The notes below the pieces were generated by a model. The model did not search any database. It was not told the DNA's origin and saw nothing but the letters and a program-made list of their open reading frames with translations. The position numbers were made by a program, and so were the translations under genes. A stretch of DNA of 29,751 nucleotides from a virus, in IMG/VR virus record IMGVR_UViG_3300036832_000444, positions 1 to 29,751 of that record; one strand, given 5' to 3'. Positions 8,357-14,780 of this stretch are shown here, piece by piece (position 1 is the stretch's first letter; each line of letters begins with the position of its first letter).

Positions 8357-8746
8357 GTGTCCTCTTTGCTGACCGGTGCGTGGACGATCAAGCGCGGTGC
8401 TACTTCGCCGCCGTACCGGGCGACGCTGCGCCAGGCGAACAAGACGCCCATCGACCTGAGCGGCGCTGACCACGCGAACTTCGTGATGCGGCTGCGCAAC
8501 GAAACCGTTCCGACCGTGGACGCTCAGGCGAGCATCATCCAGTCGGGCGATGCGCTGACCGGCACCGACGTTGGCGTGGTCGAGTACGACTGGGTGCTGG
8601 GCGACACCGACACGGCGGGGGTCTACGACGTGGAGTTCGCGCTCTACGACATCAACGGCGAGGTGTACGCCCGCATTCCGAACGACAGCTACCTGGAGGT
8701 TCAGATCCTGGGGAACCTCTCGTCCGTCGGACCCACCGGAACCTAG
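8357..8746 (+). CDS. BppU-like Ig-fold baseplate/fibre accessory protein
   Basis: The product has 129 residues from GTG 8357, which has no ribosome binding site and appears leaderless. The sequence runs WTIKRGATSPPYRATL, then DLSGADHANFVMR, a SGDALTG stretch, then GVVEYDWVLGDTDTAGVYDVEFAL and GEVYARIPND. This is the strand order of the N-terminal Ig-like domain of BppU-type baseplate upper proteins, which anchor receptor-binding proteins in Gram-positive phages. It is encoded alone, directly after the giant fibre, so it may attach that fibre to the baseplate. The fold call is by pattern only. Confidence 0.65.
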   Translation: MSSLLTGAWTIKRGATSPPYRATLRQANKTPIDLSGADHANFVMRLRNETVPTVDAQASIIQSGDALTGTDVGVVEYDWVLGDTDTAGVYDVEFALYDINGEVYARIPNDSYLEVQILGNLSSVGPTGT

Positions 8747-8753
8747 TCTCCAA

Positions 8754-8774
8754 GCGCATAACTTGTGCTAGTCT
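8754..8774 (+). promoter_or_regulatory. GCGCA-N10-TANNNT promoter element (copy 1)
   Basis: GCGCATAAC starts at 8754 and TAGTCT lies at 8769-8774, preceded by TGC, so this is an extended -10. The same block with the same 15-base spacing is found at 9221 and 10092. It drives the short gene at 8821 with a ~40-base leader. Confidence 0.55.
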
Positions 8775-8820
8775 GTTGGTGCGCCCGACATGGGTGCGAC
8801 ATCGACCGAGGAGCACAGAG

Positions 8821-9213
8821 ATGGACGACTGGAAGCAGATTCAAGAAGACCTCCGCGCCGGGGTTTACGGCGACTGGAACGAGATCCGCCACAACATCGC
8901 TGAAGACTTCGCCGCCGAGTCGCCGGGCCACGGCCTGGGATCAAGCGACATCAACCACATCGCCTACGGATGGGTCAAGTCCGAGCGGCTGACCAAGCCG
9001 ACCTGCCACTGGCTGATCGAGGTCGCGTCCGGCAATCCCGAACCCGACTTCCCCGAGGACCTGTACCGCACCATCGAGTGCGGTGCCCCGGTGGTTTTCA
9101 ACGAGTACGGCTCGTGGAAGTGCGAGGCCGGGCACGAGCACGTCAGCTACGACGACCCGGCGCGTGGCAGCTACGAGGCCGAGCAGGTCTACCGGGAGCG
9201 CCAGGAGGGCTAG
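8821..9213 (+). CDS. small acidic protein with a Cys/His cluster
   Basis: The protein has 130 residues. ATG 8821 is chosen because GAGGAG (8808-8813) lies seven bases upstream, and an in-frame TTG at 8776 lacks any such signal. The first half is helical and acidic (DDWKQIQEDL, NEIRHNIAEDF) with a CHWLIEVASG segment. The second half holds ECGAPVVFNEYGSW followed by KCEAGHEH, which could form a one-metal zinc site. No family is recognised. It shares a 13-base leader block (CGACCGAGGAGCA) and a promoter element with the next gene, which suggests common regulation of two small accessory genes. Confidence 0.65.
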   Translation: MDDWKQIQEDLRAGVYGDWNEIRHNIAEDFAAESPGHGLGSSDINHIAYGWVKSERLTKPTCHWLIEVASGNPEPDFPEDLYRTIECGAPVVFNEYGSWKCEAGHEHVSYDDPARGSYEAEQVYRERQEG

Positions 9214-9220
9214 GCCGTTA

Positions 9221-9241
9221 GCGCACGATACGTGCTATCCT
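9221..9241 (+). promoter_or_regulatory. GCGCA-N10-TANNNT promoter element (copy 2)
   Basis: GCGCACGAT starts at 9221 and TATCCT is at 9236-9241 after TGC, aligning base for base in spacing with the copy at 8754. A 5-bp inverted repeat, GCACG-ATA-CGTGC (9223-9235), sits just upstream of the -10 and could be an operator. A second TAGGGT lies at 9242-9247. Confidence 0.55.
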
Positions 9242-9271
9242 TAGGGTATGCAAACGACCGAGGAGCATGGC

Positions 9272-9610
9272 ATGTACTACGACGAATACGGCGACCCCCG
9301 CGATGGCGACGATGTCTACGACGCCTGGGTCGAGGCGCAGCACGAGAAGTGGGCGGAAACCGCCACCGAGTGCGGTAACTGCGGCGAGCTTTGGCAGGCC
9401 GGTTACCACCGCGCGACCAGGATCGACCCGGCCTACTACGAGATGGATACCTGCCCGTCCTGCGGCGAGTGGAGCATCGGCGACCCGGAGAAGGACGACG
9501 ACGACGAGCCCGACGATGACGACAAGCCGGTGCGTGCCGACACCGGGTGGATCAAAGACCTGTTCGCCGAACAGTTCCCACCCGACCCGTCTGAGGAGAA
9601 ACCGTTCTGA
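9272..9610 (+). CDS. small zinc-ribbon protein with an acidic tail
   Basis: The product has 112 residues from ATG 9272, with GAGGAG (9260-9265) six bases upstream. An in-frame ATG at 9248 touches the promoter and lacks a ribosome binding site. A CGNC knuckle and a CPSC knuckle about 26 residues apart form a clear zinc ribbon. A run of Asp/Glu (KDDDDEPDDDDK) and a C-terminal WIKDLFAEQF helix follow. Such small ribbons often bind nucleic acid or RNA polymerase, but no specific role is supported here. The gene ends in a 10-bp hairpin shared with a convergent gene. Confidence 0.7.
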   Translation: MYYDEYGDPRDGDDVYDAWVEAQHEKWAETATECGNCGELWQAGYHRATRIDPAYYEMDTCPSCGEWSIGDPEKDDDDEPDDDDKPVRADTGWIKDLFAEQFPPDPSEEKPF

Positions 9611-9619
9611 CGAGGTGAC

Positions 9620-9647
9620 GGCCGGGCGGAACGATGCCCGCCCGGCC
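9620..9647. terminator. bidirectional terminator between convergent genes
   Basis: GGCCGGGCGG (9620-9629) and CCGCCCGGCC (9638-9647) form a perfect 10-bp stem with an 8-nt loop. It lies 9 bases after the + strand stop at 9610 and 5 bases after the minus-strand stop at 9653, so it can serve both genes. Confidence 0.7.
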
Positions 9648-9652
9648 CACCC

Positions 9653-9811
9653 CTAGTACCAATACGCTCTGCCGCCGACCGGGCGACCAGACGCTCCCAT
9701 CGCCAGCAGGATCAGTCCCACGACCAGGACGATGATCCCGATGGTGAACAGGACCGCGAGCTTTGGCACAAGCAGTCCAACGATCAGCAGAGCCAGTCCG
9801 AGGATTACCAT
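9653..9811 (-). CDS. two-TM small hydrophobic protein (DUF6131-like)
   Basis: On the minus strand an ATG at 9811-9809 opens a 52-residue frame ending at TAG (9655-9653). It begins MVILGLALLIVGLLVP, crosses the membrane a second time with FTIGIIVLVVGLILLAMGA, and ends SGRPVGGRAYWY. Two short TM segments with a Gly-Arg-rich, Tyr/Trp-ending tail are the pattern of the tiny DUF6131-type hydrophobic proteins of Actinobacteria (recalled, not searched). It is the only minus-strand gene in the window. A TAGTCC six bases before the ATG mirrors the leaderless layout seen elsewhere, and a bidirectional hairpin closes it. Function of the family is unknown to me. It may be a host-derived cargo gene. Confidence 0.75.
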   Translation of the reverse strand: MVILGLALLIVGLLVPKLAVLFTIGIIVLVVGLILLAMGASGRPVGGRAYWY

Positions 9812-9817
9812 GCGCTG

Positions 9818-9823
9818 GGACTA
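9818..9823 (-). promoter_or_regulatory. minus-strand -10-like TAGTCC, leaderless geometry
   Basis: On the minus strand TAGTCC (9823-9818) is followed by six bases and then the ATG at 9811. The last base deviates from TANNNT. No Shine-Dalgarno sequence is present. Confidence 0.3.
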
Positions 9824-9847
9824 CCCGCAAACCGGGGGTCGCTCGCG

Positions 9848-9853
9848 TAGAGT
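9848..9853 (+). promoter_or_regulatory. -10-like TAGAGT before the small membrane protein
   Basis: TAGAGT fits TANNNT and places +1 near 9860, three bases before the GTG at 9863. It faces away from the minus-strand promoter, making 9812-9862 a divergent control region. Confidence 0.4.
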
Positions 9854-9862
9854 CGCCGGACG

Positions 9863-10066
9863 GTGGTGACCGACACGCCGTTTTACGTCCTGCTCACGGT
9901 CGTCTTCTACAACGGGCTCGTGTTCGGCGGCGGGTGGTACGGCGAAAAGCTGCTGCATCGCTACCACCGACGCATCGCCTTGCGGGTGCTCCAGGAGTCC
10001 CGTCTGCCGTGGCGCTGGCGCGAATGGATCGTCCAGGCGATCTACTGGCTGTACCCGCTGCACTGA
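9863..10066 (+). CDS. small membrane protein of unknown function
   Basis: The product has 67 residues from GTG 9863, or 66 from the adjacent GTG 9866. Neither has a clear ribosome binding site, and the transcript is predicted to start within a few bases. One hydrophobic segment (FYVLLTVVFYNGLVFGGGW) is followed by a strongly basic stretch (RYHRRIALRVLQ) and an aromatic amphipathic end (WIVQAIYWLYPLH). A holin or antiholin would usually have two clear TM segments and lie next to a lysin, which is not the case here. No family is recognised. Confidence 0.6.
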   Translation: MVTDTPFYVLLTVVFYNGLVFGGGWYGEKLLHRYHRRIALRVLQESRLPWRWREWIVQAIYWLYPLH

Positions 10067-10089
10067 GCCCCCAGAATCCATCTGAGGGC
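10067..10089 (+). terminator. hairpin between accessory genes and head operon
   Basis: GCCCCCAGA (10067-10075) pairs with TCTGAGGGC (10081-10089) with one mismatch and a 5-nt loop. It starts right after the stop codon at 10066 and ends just before the head-operon promoter. It lacks a T-run. Confidence 0.5.
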
Positions 10090-10091
10090 AA

Positions 10092-10112
10092 GCGCACAAC
10101 GGCGCTTAGTAT
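10092..10112 (+). promoter_or_regulatory. GCGCA-N10-TANNNT promoter of the head operon (copy 3)
   Basis: GCGCACAAC starts at 10092 and TAGTAT is at 10107-10112, with the same 15-base spacing as the copies at 8754 and 9221. With the preceding bases, 12 positions (CAAGCGCAYAAC) match copy 1 with one difference. +1 is predicted near 10119, two bases before the ATG at 10121. Confidence 0.6.
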
Positions 10113-10120
10113 CGAAGCCC

Positions 10121-11599
10121 ATGAGTGCGCTAGCCGAAGACACACAGATCCCTGCTGACGTAACCGTTCTGCGCGAGTCGATGTACGCGCTCTCGCGCGA
10201 CGCCGTTGAGTTCCCGCCCGAGCTAGCCGAGATGCGCGTCGAACGGCTCCTGGGCCGTGGGCTGAGCCTCCAGGAAGCGACCGCCACCGAGGCTGACGAA
10301 CGCTCCAAGCTCGTACCGCTGCACATCCTCCGACCATGCCTCGGCAAGGGCCGTGGCCGACACGTCTACGAAGCCAACATGCTGCGCGAGAACGCCCACA
10401 AGTTCTCCGGCTGGCGGCAGTACATCGACCATCTCTCACCCGAGGCACGCAAAGCCGCGAAGGGCCTGCCGCGCTCGATCCGCGACCTGGGCGGCAGGAT
10501 CGTTGAGAGCTACTGGGATCCGGCCGTCCCGGCTGACGAGTCCAAGGGCTTCGGCGAGGGCGCTGTTGTCGGGTGGTCGCTCCCGACCCCGTTCATCCGC
10601 GAGCTTGCCGAGAACGACCCCGAACTGGTCGAGGCGTCGATCTCCGCGAACGCCACGGGCGTGCAACCCACGATGCACGGTGGTCGCCGCGCGTGGCTGG
10701 TCGAAGGGATCGAGGATCACGGAAGCGTTGACTGGGTGACAGAAGCCGGTGCTGGTGGCCGCGTCGTCCAACTGATGGAGGCTGCCTACAAGGAGGACGG
10801 AATGAGTTTGCTGGAGTCGATGACGGACGAGGAGTTCGTCGCCTACGTGCAGGAGGTCCGTCCACACCTGCTGGCAGAGCAGGGCGACGGTGACGCGGAG
10901 GACGCGGCCGACCAGGGCGACGACGAGCTTGCCGAGATGGTCGCCAAGCTCAAGAAGAAGAACCCCAAGCTCTCGGACAAGCAGGCGCAGGCGATGGCGC
11001 AGCAGGCGCTCAAGAACGCCCAGGAAGCGACAGTCGAGGAAGCCAACACACAGGAGACAGATATGGGTGTGACCCCAGAGGCGCTCCAGGAAGCTCTCCA
11101 CAGTGAGGACTTCCGGGGCACGCTGAAGACGCTGGTCGAGGCGGCAATCGCCGACGAGCGCGAGTTGATCCGGGCAGAGGCACGGGCCGACTCTGACCGC
11201 CAGCTTGACCTTCGCGACATGCGCGACGCGGCGCACAAGCAGATCGCGGAGGCGAAGCTCCCGGAGGCGTTCGCGAAGGGCACGCGGAACCTGTTCGAGA
11301 TCACCGACGACGGGCCGACTCCGGCGCTCGACATCGTGGACGACGTGGACGACGACGGCAAGGTGACCAAGAAGGCGGAGGACAAGCTGGCCGAGTCTGT
11401 TGCCGCTGCGATCAGCGAGCAGCACGACCTACTCGCGGCAGCGAACCCGACCAAGGTTCGAGGCCAGGGCGTCGGCGCTCCCGCCAAGCGCGGCGAGGGC
11501 GAAGGCGGCGACAGCGAGCCCACGAAGGGCGAAGGCACCCTGTGGGGCGCGGTCCTTCAGGAAGCAGGAGTCGATCCCGCCAAGGCGTGGGACGACTGA
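10121..11599 (+). CDS. capsid maturation protease with fused scaffold domain
   Basis: The protein has 492 residues. ATG 10121 has no ribosome binding site and lies at the predicted transcript start. Residues ~75-225 match the prohead protease domain of actinobacterial phages: YEANMLRENAHKFSGWRQYI, then DLGGRIVESYWD, EGAVVGWSLPTPFI, EASISANATG and EGIEDHGSVDWV. Exact catalytic residues are not assigned. Residues ~228-492 are highly charged and helical (KLKKKNPKLSDKQAQAMAQQ, AAIADERELIRAEARADS) and end GAVLQEAGVDPAKAWDD, as in scaffolds that are cleaved out during maturation. Decoration and major capsid genes follow directly, as expected for the head operon. Confidence 0.85.
   Translation: MSALAEDTQIPADVTVLRESMYALSRDAVEFPPELAEMRVERLLGRGLSLQEATATEADERSKLVPLHILRPCLGKGRGRHVYEANMLRENAHKFSGWRQYIDHLSPEARKAAKGLPRSIRDLGGRIVESYWDPAVPADESKGFGEGAVVGWSLPTPFIRELAENDPELVEASISANATGVQPTMHGGRRAWLVEGIEDHGSVDWVTEAGAGGRVVQLMEAAYKEDGMSLLESMTDEEFVAYVQEVRPHLLAEQGDGDAEDAADQGDDELAEMVAKLKKKNPKLSDKQAQAMAQQALKNAQEATVEEANTQETDMGVTPEALQEALHSEDFRGTLKTLVEAAIADERELIRAEARADSDRQLDLRDMRDAAHKQIAEAKLPEAFAKGTRNLFEITDDGPTPALDIVDDVDDDGKVTKKAEDKLAESVAAAISEQHDLLAAANPTKVRGQGVGAPAKRGEGEGGDSEPTKGEGTLWGAVLQEAGVDPAKAWDD
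10802..11599 (+). CDS. nested scaffold protein from an internal start
   Basis: Inside the protease gene, AAGGAGG (10790-10796) is followed five bases later by an in-frame ATG at 10802, exactly at the boundary between the protease and scaffold domains. The product would be a 265-residue scaffold alone, starting MSLLESMTDEEF. This is the arrangement known from lambda C/Nu3. A second in-frame ATG at 11063 also has AGGAG (11052-11056) six bases upstream and would give a 178-residue shorter form. Internal initiation is inferred from sequence only. Confidence 0.5.
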   Translation: MSLLESMTDEEFVAYVQEVRPHLLAEQGDGDAEDAADQGDDELAEMVAKLKKKNPKLSDKQAQAMAQQALKNAQEATVEEANTQETDMGVTPEALQEALHSEDFRGTLKTLVEAAIADERELIRAEARADSDRQLDLRDMRDAAHKQIAEAKLPEAFAKGTRNLFEITDDGPTPALDIVDDVDDDGKVTKKAEDKLAESVAAAISEQHDLLAAANPTKVRGQGVGAPAKRGEGEGGDSEPTKGEGTLWGAVLQEAGVDPAKAWDD

Positions 11600-11632
11600 G
11601 GCCAACCGGGATAACGGAAAGGAGCAAGGAAC

Positions 11633-12019
11633 ATGCCGTATAACCGCCCAGGCCCAGGCGTCTACGTCACCAACGGAGGCACCGCCATCGCGCACAACTC
11701 GCCAGCCGTGGTCAACGGCTTCGCAGGGGTCGCCGTCAAGCAGAAGGTGGTGCCGTGGTCGCAGGGATACCAGTCCCCGGCGATGATCGCCGCAGGCGAG
11801 CCGTTCTTCCTGATCACGAAGGGAGTGGTCCAGGTGTCAAACGCTGGGATCACCGCCAACGTGAAGGGCGACCCGATCTACATCTCGGCAGCCGGAGCGC
11901 TCACGGCCACGGGTCCGGCAGGCGGGAAGTTTGGCCGGATCGTGGAAATCGCCGGATCGCGAGGCACCCCACTGAACCAGGTGCGGATCGACCTCGACTC
12001 GAAGGACAGCTTCGTATAG
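11633..12019 (+). CDS. capsid decoration/stabilisation protein (DUF2190-like)
   Basis: The product has 128 residues, with GAAAGGAG (11617-11624) eight bases before ATG 11633. Features typical of DUF2190-type head proteins are the VNGFAGVAVKQ segment, a GEPFFLITKGVVQV strand, VKGDPIYISAAGALTA and a KFGRIVEIAG turn before the final VRIDLD strand. These small beta proteins bind the outside of the capsid lattice or help it mature. Its place between scaffold and major capsid protein supports that role. Confidence 0.8.
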   Translation: MPYNRPGPGVYVTNGGTAIAHNSPAVVNGFAGVAVKQKVVPWSQGYQSPAMIAAGEPFFLITKGVVQVSNAGITANVKGDPIYISAAGALTATGPAGGKFGRIVEIAGSRGTPLNQVRIDLDSKDSFV

Positions 12020-12033
12020 CAGGAACTCGTCCC

Positions 12034-12080
12034 TCCCAGGTAGCCCCCTCTGGGATGCGGCTGATAGCGCCAAGGGCGCT
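12034..12080 (+). other. two short hairpins between decoration and capsid genes
   Basis: TCCCAG (12034-12039) pairs with CTGGGA (12050-12055), and AGCGCC (12066-12071) pairs with GGCGCT (12075-12080) around a 3-nt loop. They may be an attenuator or an mRNA processing/stability element that sets decoration and capsid levels apart. No promoter-like TANNNT is seen in this gap. Confidence 0.4.
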
Positions 12081-12120
12081 TTAGCGGGCTCGGATTGGCC
12101 TAGACGAAACAGGAGCAGAG

Positions 12121-13179
12121 ATGAACGGCAACCCATACGGTGTGTTCGGCAGGCCGATCCGCCTGCTGGAGGCGTACAAGGAGTGGCGCGACGAACGGAT
12201 GCTGGAGGAGGCGGACTCGAAAGCCGACTTCCCGAGCTTCCTGTACGGCCCGGTGCGCCAGTCGATGTGGACGGGCTACAGCCGTGCGCAGGCGCAGTAC
12301 CAGCGTTACACCCGGCAGGAGAACGCGCCCGACTTCCGCGAGCGGCGGCTGCGGGGTCTGAACGGCCTGCTGGGAATCGGGTACGTGGGCGACCACGGTT
12401 CCTACCCAGGGCTGCGCCGGACCGAGCGTGCACCGGCCACGCTGTCGGTGGACACGTACGGCGGCGTCTACCAGATCACCCGCCAGGCGATCATCAACGA
12501 TGACTCGAACGAGCTACTGAACCGCAACCCGGCGGACATGGGCTACGCCGCCGGCGTGTTCATCCTCCAGACCGTCATCGCGATGATCGAGAACCCCGGC
12601 AACGCGCCGGACGGCAACCCGTTCTACTCGACGGGCCGTGGCAACCAGGTCGTGACCCCGCTGGCGGAGGACGCGCTCGCGAACGCGGTCGCGTTCATGG
12701 AGTCCCAGCAGGATGACGACGGCAACCAGATCGTCGTGACCCCAGCGGTGCTGGTCGTCAAGAACGCGGCGATGCAGATGATCGCTCAGCGCATCCTCAA
12801 CTCGACCCAGACCGGCACGAACATCCAGTACACGGGTGGCACTGCCGGAGTGGGCGCGGCCCTGTTCGACAAGGGCACGATCAACCCGCTGGCAGGCATC
12901 CTTCCGGCCGACGGCGTGATCCGCGATCCGTGGTTCCACGACTCCAACGACTGGTATCTGTTCGCTGACCCGAACGACGTGCCAGCGTTCGCCGTCGGGT
13001 TCCTGAATGGTCAGGCGGAGCCGCAGGTGATGTTGCGCGATCCGATGGTCAGAATGGCGCTCGGCGCGGGCACAGACCCGTATCAGTTCGAGTTGGACTC
13101 GGTGGACTTCAAGGTTCGGTGCGACTACGGGGTCGGCGTGATCGACCCGCGCGGGGCGTATCGCGCAATCGTTCCGTAG
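12121..13179 (+). CDS. major capsid protein (HK97 fold)
   Basis: The protein has 352 residues, with AGGAG (12111-12115) five bases before ATG 12121. The segment SVDTYGGVYQITRQAIINDD is the E-loop/spine region typical of HK97-fold phage capsid proteins. NPADMGYAAGVFI and a late PDPMVRMALG-type stretch (here RDPMVRMALGAGTDPYQFEL) with VRCDYGVGVIDPRGAYRAI form the usual P-domain ending. An alternative would be a Mu gpT-like head subunit, which has the same fold. It ends the head operon and is followed by a long hairpin. Confidence 0.9.
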   Translation: MNGNPYGVFGRPIRLLEAYKEWRDERMLEEADSKADFPSFLYGPVRQSMWTGYSRAQAQYQRYTRQENAPDFRERRLRGLNGLLGIGYVGDHGSYPGLRRTERAPATLSVDTYGGVYQITRQAIINDDSNELLNRNPADMGYAAGVFILQTVIAMIENPGNAPDGNPFYSTGRGNQVVTPLAEDALANAVAFMESQQDDDGNQIVVTPAVLVVKNAAMQMIAQRILNSTQTGTNIQYTGGTAGVGAALFDKGTINPLAGILPADGVIRDPWFHDSNDWYLFADPNDVPAFAVGFLNGQAEPQVMLRDPMVRMALGAGTDPYQFELDSVDFKVRCDYGVGVIDPRGAYRAIVP

Positions 13180-13213
13180 CGAGGCGGATCGCGAGCAGCG
13201 GATACCGGCTGGA

Positions 13214-13251
13214 GTGCCCTAGCAGGCGGCGAGCAGCCGCTTGCAGGGCAC
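13214..13251 (+). terminator. long hairpin closing the head operon
   Basis: GTGCCCT-A-GCAGGCGGC (13214-13230) pairs with GCCGCTTGCAGGGCAC (13236-13251): 16 bp with one bulged A and one G:U, around a 5-nt loop. It lies 34 bases after the capsid stop. There is no T-run, as is common in high-GC Actinobacteria. Confidence 0.7.
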
Positions 13252-13286
13252 GATGGCTCGTTTGTGATCTTGGCATCGGCCGAGGG

Positions 13287-13292
13287 TAGCCT
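13287..13292 (+). promoter_or_regulatory. -10-like TAGCCT before the connector operon
   Basis: TAGCCT fits TANNNT. TTGTGA at 13262-13267 is a possible but poorly spaced -35 (19 bases). +1 would be near 13299, giving a leader that contains GAGGAG for the ATG at 13326. Confidence 0.4.
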
Positions 13293-13325
13293 TCGACTCG
13301 TAACTCCGAGACTGAGGAGACAGCA

Positions 13326-13766
13326 ATGCCACGAGGCAGTGACGCAGATGCAGCAGGCGAGGAACTCAAAGCTCGCACAGGGTTTACCCCGAACGCGGAG
13401 GACATGATCGCCGAGAACACCGCTCGCTTCACCGAGGAGCTTCGCGCCGCGAGCAACCGTCCCGTAGACCAGGAAGCTACGGACGAGATGGACGAGGACG
13501 AGGCGCAGGGCTACGTCGAGGGTGACGACGAGACGGTCGTCAACTGGGCGGTTCGCGGCCCGTTCGTGGTGCTCGTCACCGAGAACGACGAAACCGGCGA
13601 GGTGACCAAGCACGTCCACGCGATCAAGGGCCAGGAGAAGAAAGCTGAGCGGCTCGCGACCCGTGGGCAGGCGAAGAAAGCTGACGACGAGGCCGACGAC
13701 GACGACGAGCCGAAGGCCGCGCCCCGCGCCACCCAGCGCACCACCTCGGGAGCCGCGTCGAAGTAG
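13326..13766 (+). CDS. acidic head-region protein of unknown function
   Basis: The product has 146 residues from ATG 13326, with GAGGAG (13314-13319) six bases upstream. A helical N-terminus (EDMIAENTARFTEELRAA) is followed by an acidic linker, a short beta segment (NWAVRGPFVVLVTENDETG) and a low-complexity tail rich in Ala, Lys, Asp and Thr (DEADDDDEPKAA). No family is recognised. The position between capsid and head-tail adaptor, with its own promoter, suggests a minor head protein. The disordered tail suggests a flexible partner-binding protein. Confidence 0.65.
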   Translation: MPRGSDADAAGEELKARTGFTPNAEDMIAENTARFTEELRAASNRPVDQEATDEMDEDEAQGYVEGDDETVVNWAVRGPFVVLVTENDETGEVTKHVHAIKGQEKKAERLATRGQAKKADDEADDDDEPKAAPRATQRTTSGAASK

Positions 13767-13772
13767 GTTTCG

Positions 13773-14381
13773 TTGACCATCGTTGACGATCCCACCACCC
13801 CGTTCACCGGGGTGCTACCGCCGACGGTGGCGGACATCGAGGCGTGGAGCAGGCTCGACTTCTCCTCGCTGGATGCTCCGTTCACCGACGCGGACCTCCA
13901 GATCCGCCTTGACCGCACCGTCGCCTACCTGGAGGCGACCACGGGGCGGCTGTGGGACGACACGATGCCGCCGCCGCTGTTGCCCATCGCCCAGGAAGCG
14001 ACCCAGCTTCGCATCGAGCAGATCTGCTTGCAGGAGCAGGAGGACTACGCGGAGACGGTCAACGACGATCAGACCCAGTCGTTCACGGCCGGGAACTACT
14101 CCGAGTCGCGGCGCAGCCCCCGCGACCGGTACACCGGCCTGACGACCGGGCTGCCGGAGATCAACTCCAACCCGTGGCTGAACCGCGACATCTGGCTGCT
14201 TTGCACCGACGATATGCGGATGTACTGGACAGCGACGTTGCAAGGCCAGGCGGCGGTGTCGCTGATCCCGAGCTTCGCGGTGACTGAAGCGGACTGGGGC
14301 AACTACGACGGGCTGTACCCCTACTCGTGGGGGGTCGGCATGGCGCGAGGGGCGCTGGACGCGAATACTTGGGGCGCGTAG
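13773..14381 (+). CDS. head-to-tail adaptor (connector)
   Basis: The protein has 202 residues from TTG 13773, the first usable start after the previous stop, with a weak GTAGG five bases upstream. It opens PPTVADIEAWSRLDF and continues DADLQIRLDRTVAYLEATTG, then QEATQLRIEQICLQEQE. This is the helical pattern of the HK97 gp6/SPP1 gp15-type ring that sits below the portal. The C-terminal half (SESRRSPRDRYTGLTTGLPE, NPWLNRDIWLLCTDD) is aromatic-rich and longer than the core family. The next gene starts directly after its stop. Confidence 0.75.
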   Translation: MTIVDDPTTPFTGVLPPTVADIEAWSRLDFSSLDAPFTDADLQIRLDRTVAYLEATTGRLWDDTMPPPLLPIAQEATQLRIEQICLQEQEDYAETVNDDQTQSFTAGNYSESRRSPRDRYTGLTTGLPEINSNPWLNRDIWLLCTDDMRMYWTATLQGQAAVSLIPSFAVTEADWGNYDGLYPYSWGVGMARGALDANTWGA

Positions 14382-14780
14382 ATGGCGTTCCAAGGGTGCC
14401 TTGTGGACCAGGCACGCCGGGTGGTGCGAACCCCAACGCCCGTGCGGGTGGAGGGCACCACCCAGTTCGCGGATCTGAATTACCCCTGGTTCAAGTGCCG
14501 GTTCACGTACAACCCCGCGCCGGACTCCGACGACGCGCAGGCGGGGCGTAGGCGGGTGCCGCGCACCGGCACGATCATGTGCGGGCTGCGCGACCGGGAC
14601 GGCAACACGCTGGCGATCAACGCCTCCGACCGGCTGGAGGTCAACTCCAAAGAACTGGGCCGGGCGGTCTTCGAGATCACCTCGGACGGCGAACCGATCC
14701 GCAAGAAGCGCAGGATGCTCGGGTGGATGGCGAACGTCACCAGGGTCGAGGAGCACGACTTCACGAGGGCTGAGCCGTAG
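14382..14780 (+). CDS. head-to-tail stopper
   Basis: The product has 132 residues and starts at the base after the adaptor's stop. It has a beta-rich middle (FKCRFTYNPAP, RRVPRTGTIMCGLRDRDG) and a DRLEVNSKELGRAVFEITSD segment followed by a basic RKKRRM. Size, basic character and place between adaptor and gp10-like protein fit the stopper (head-completion) protein that plugs the connector. No catalytic motif is expected. Assignment rests mainly on synteny and overall fold pattern. Confidence 0.65.
   Translation: MAFQGCLVDQARRVVRTPTPVRVEGTTQFADLNYPWFKCRFTYNPAPDSDDAQAGRRRVPRTGTIMCGLRDRDGNTLAINASDRLEVNSKELGRAVFEITSDGEPIRKKRRMLGWMANVTRVEEHDFTRAEP

Noticed and set aside
9863-10066. Small membrane protein as a holin
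   Set aside because: Only one clear TM segment, no lysin nearby and no dual-start motif.
13280-13325. tRNA-like TTCGACTC segment
   Set aside because: No acceptor or anticodon stems can be built around it. No other tRNA-like sequence was seen in the window.
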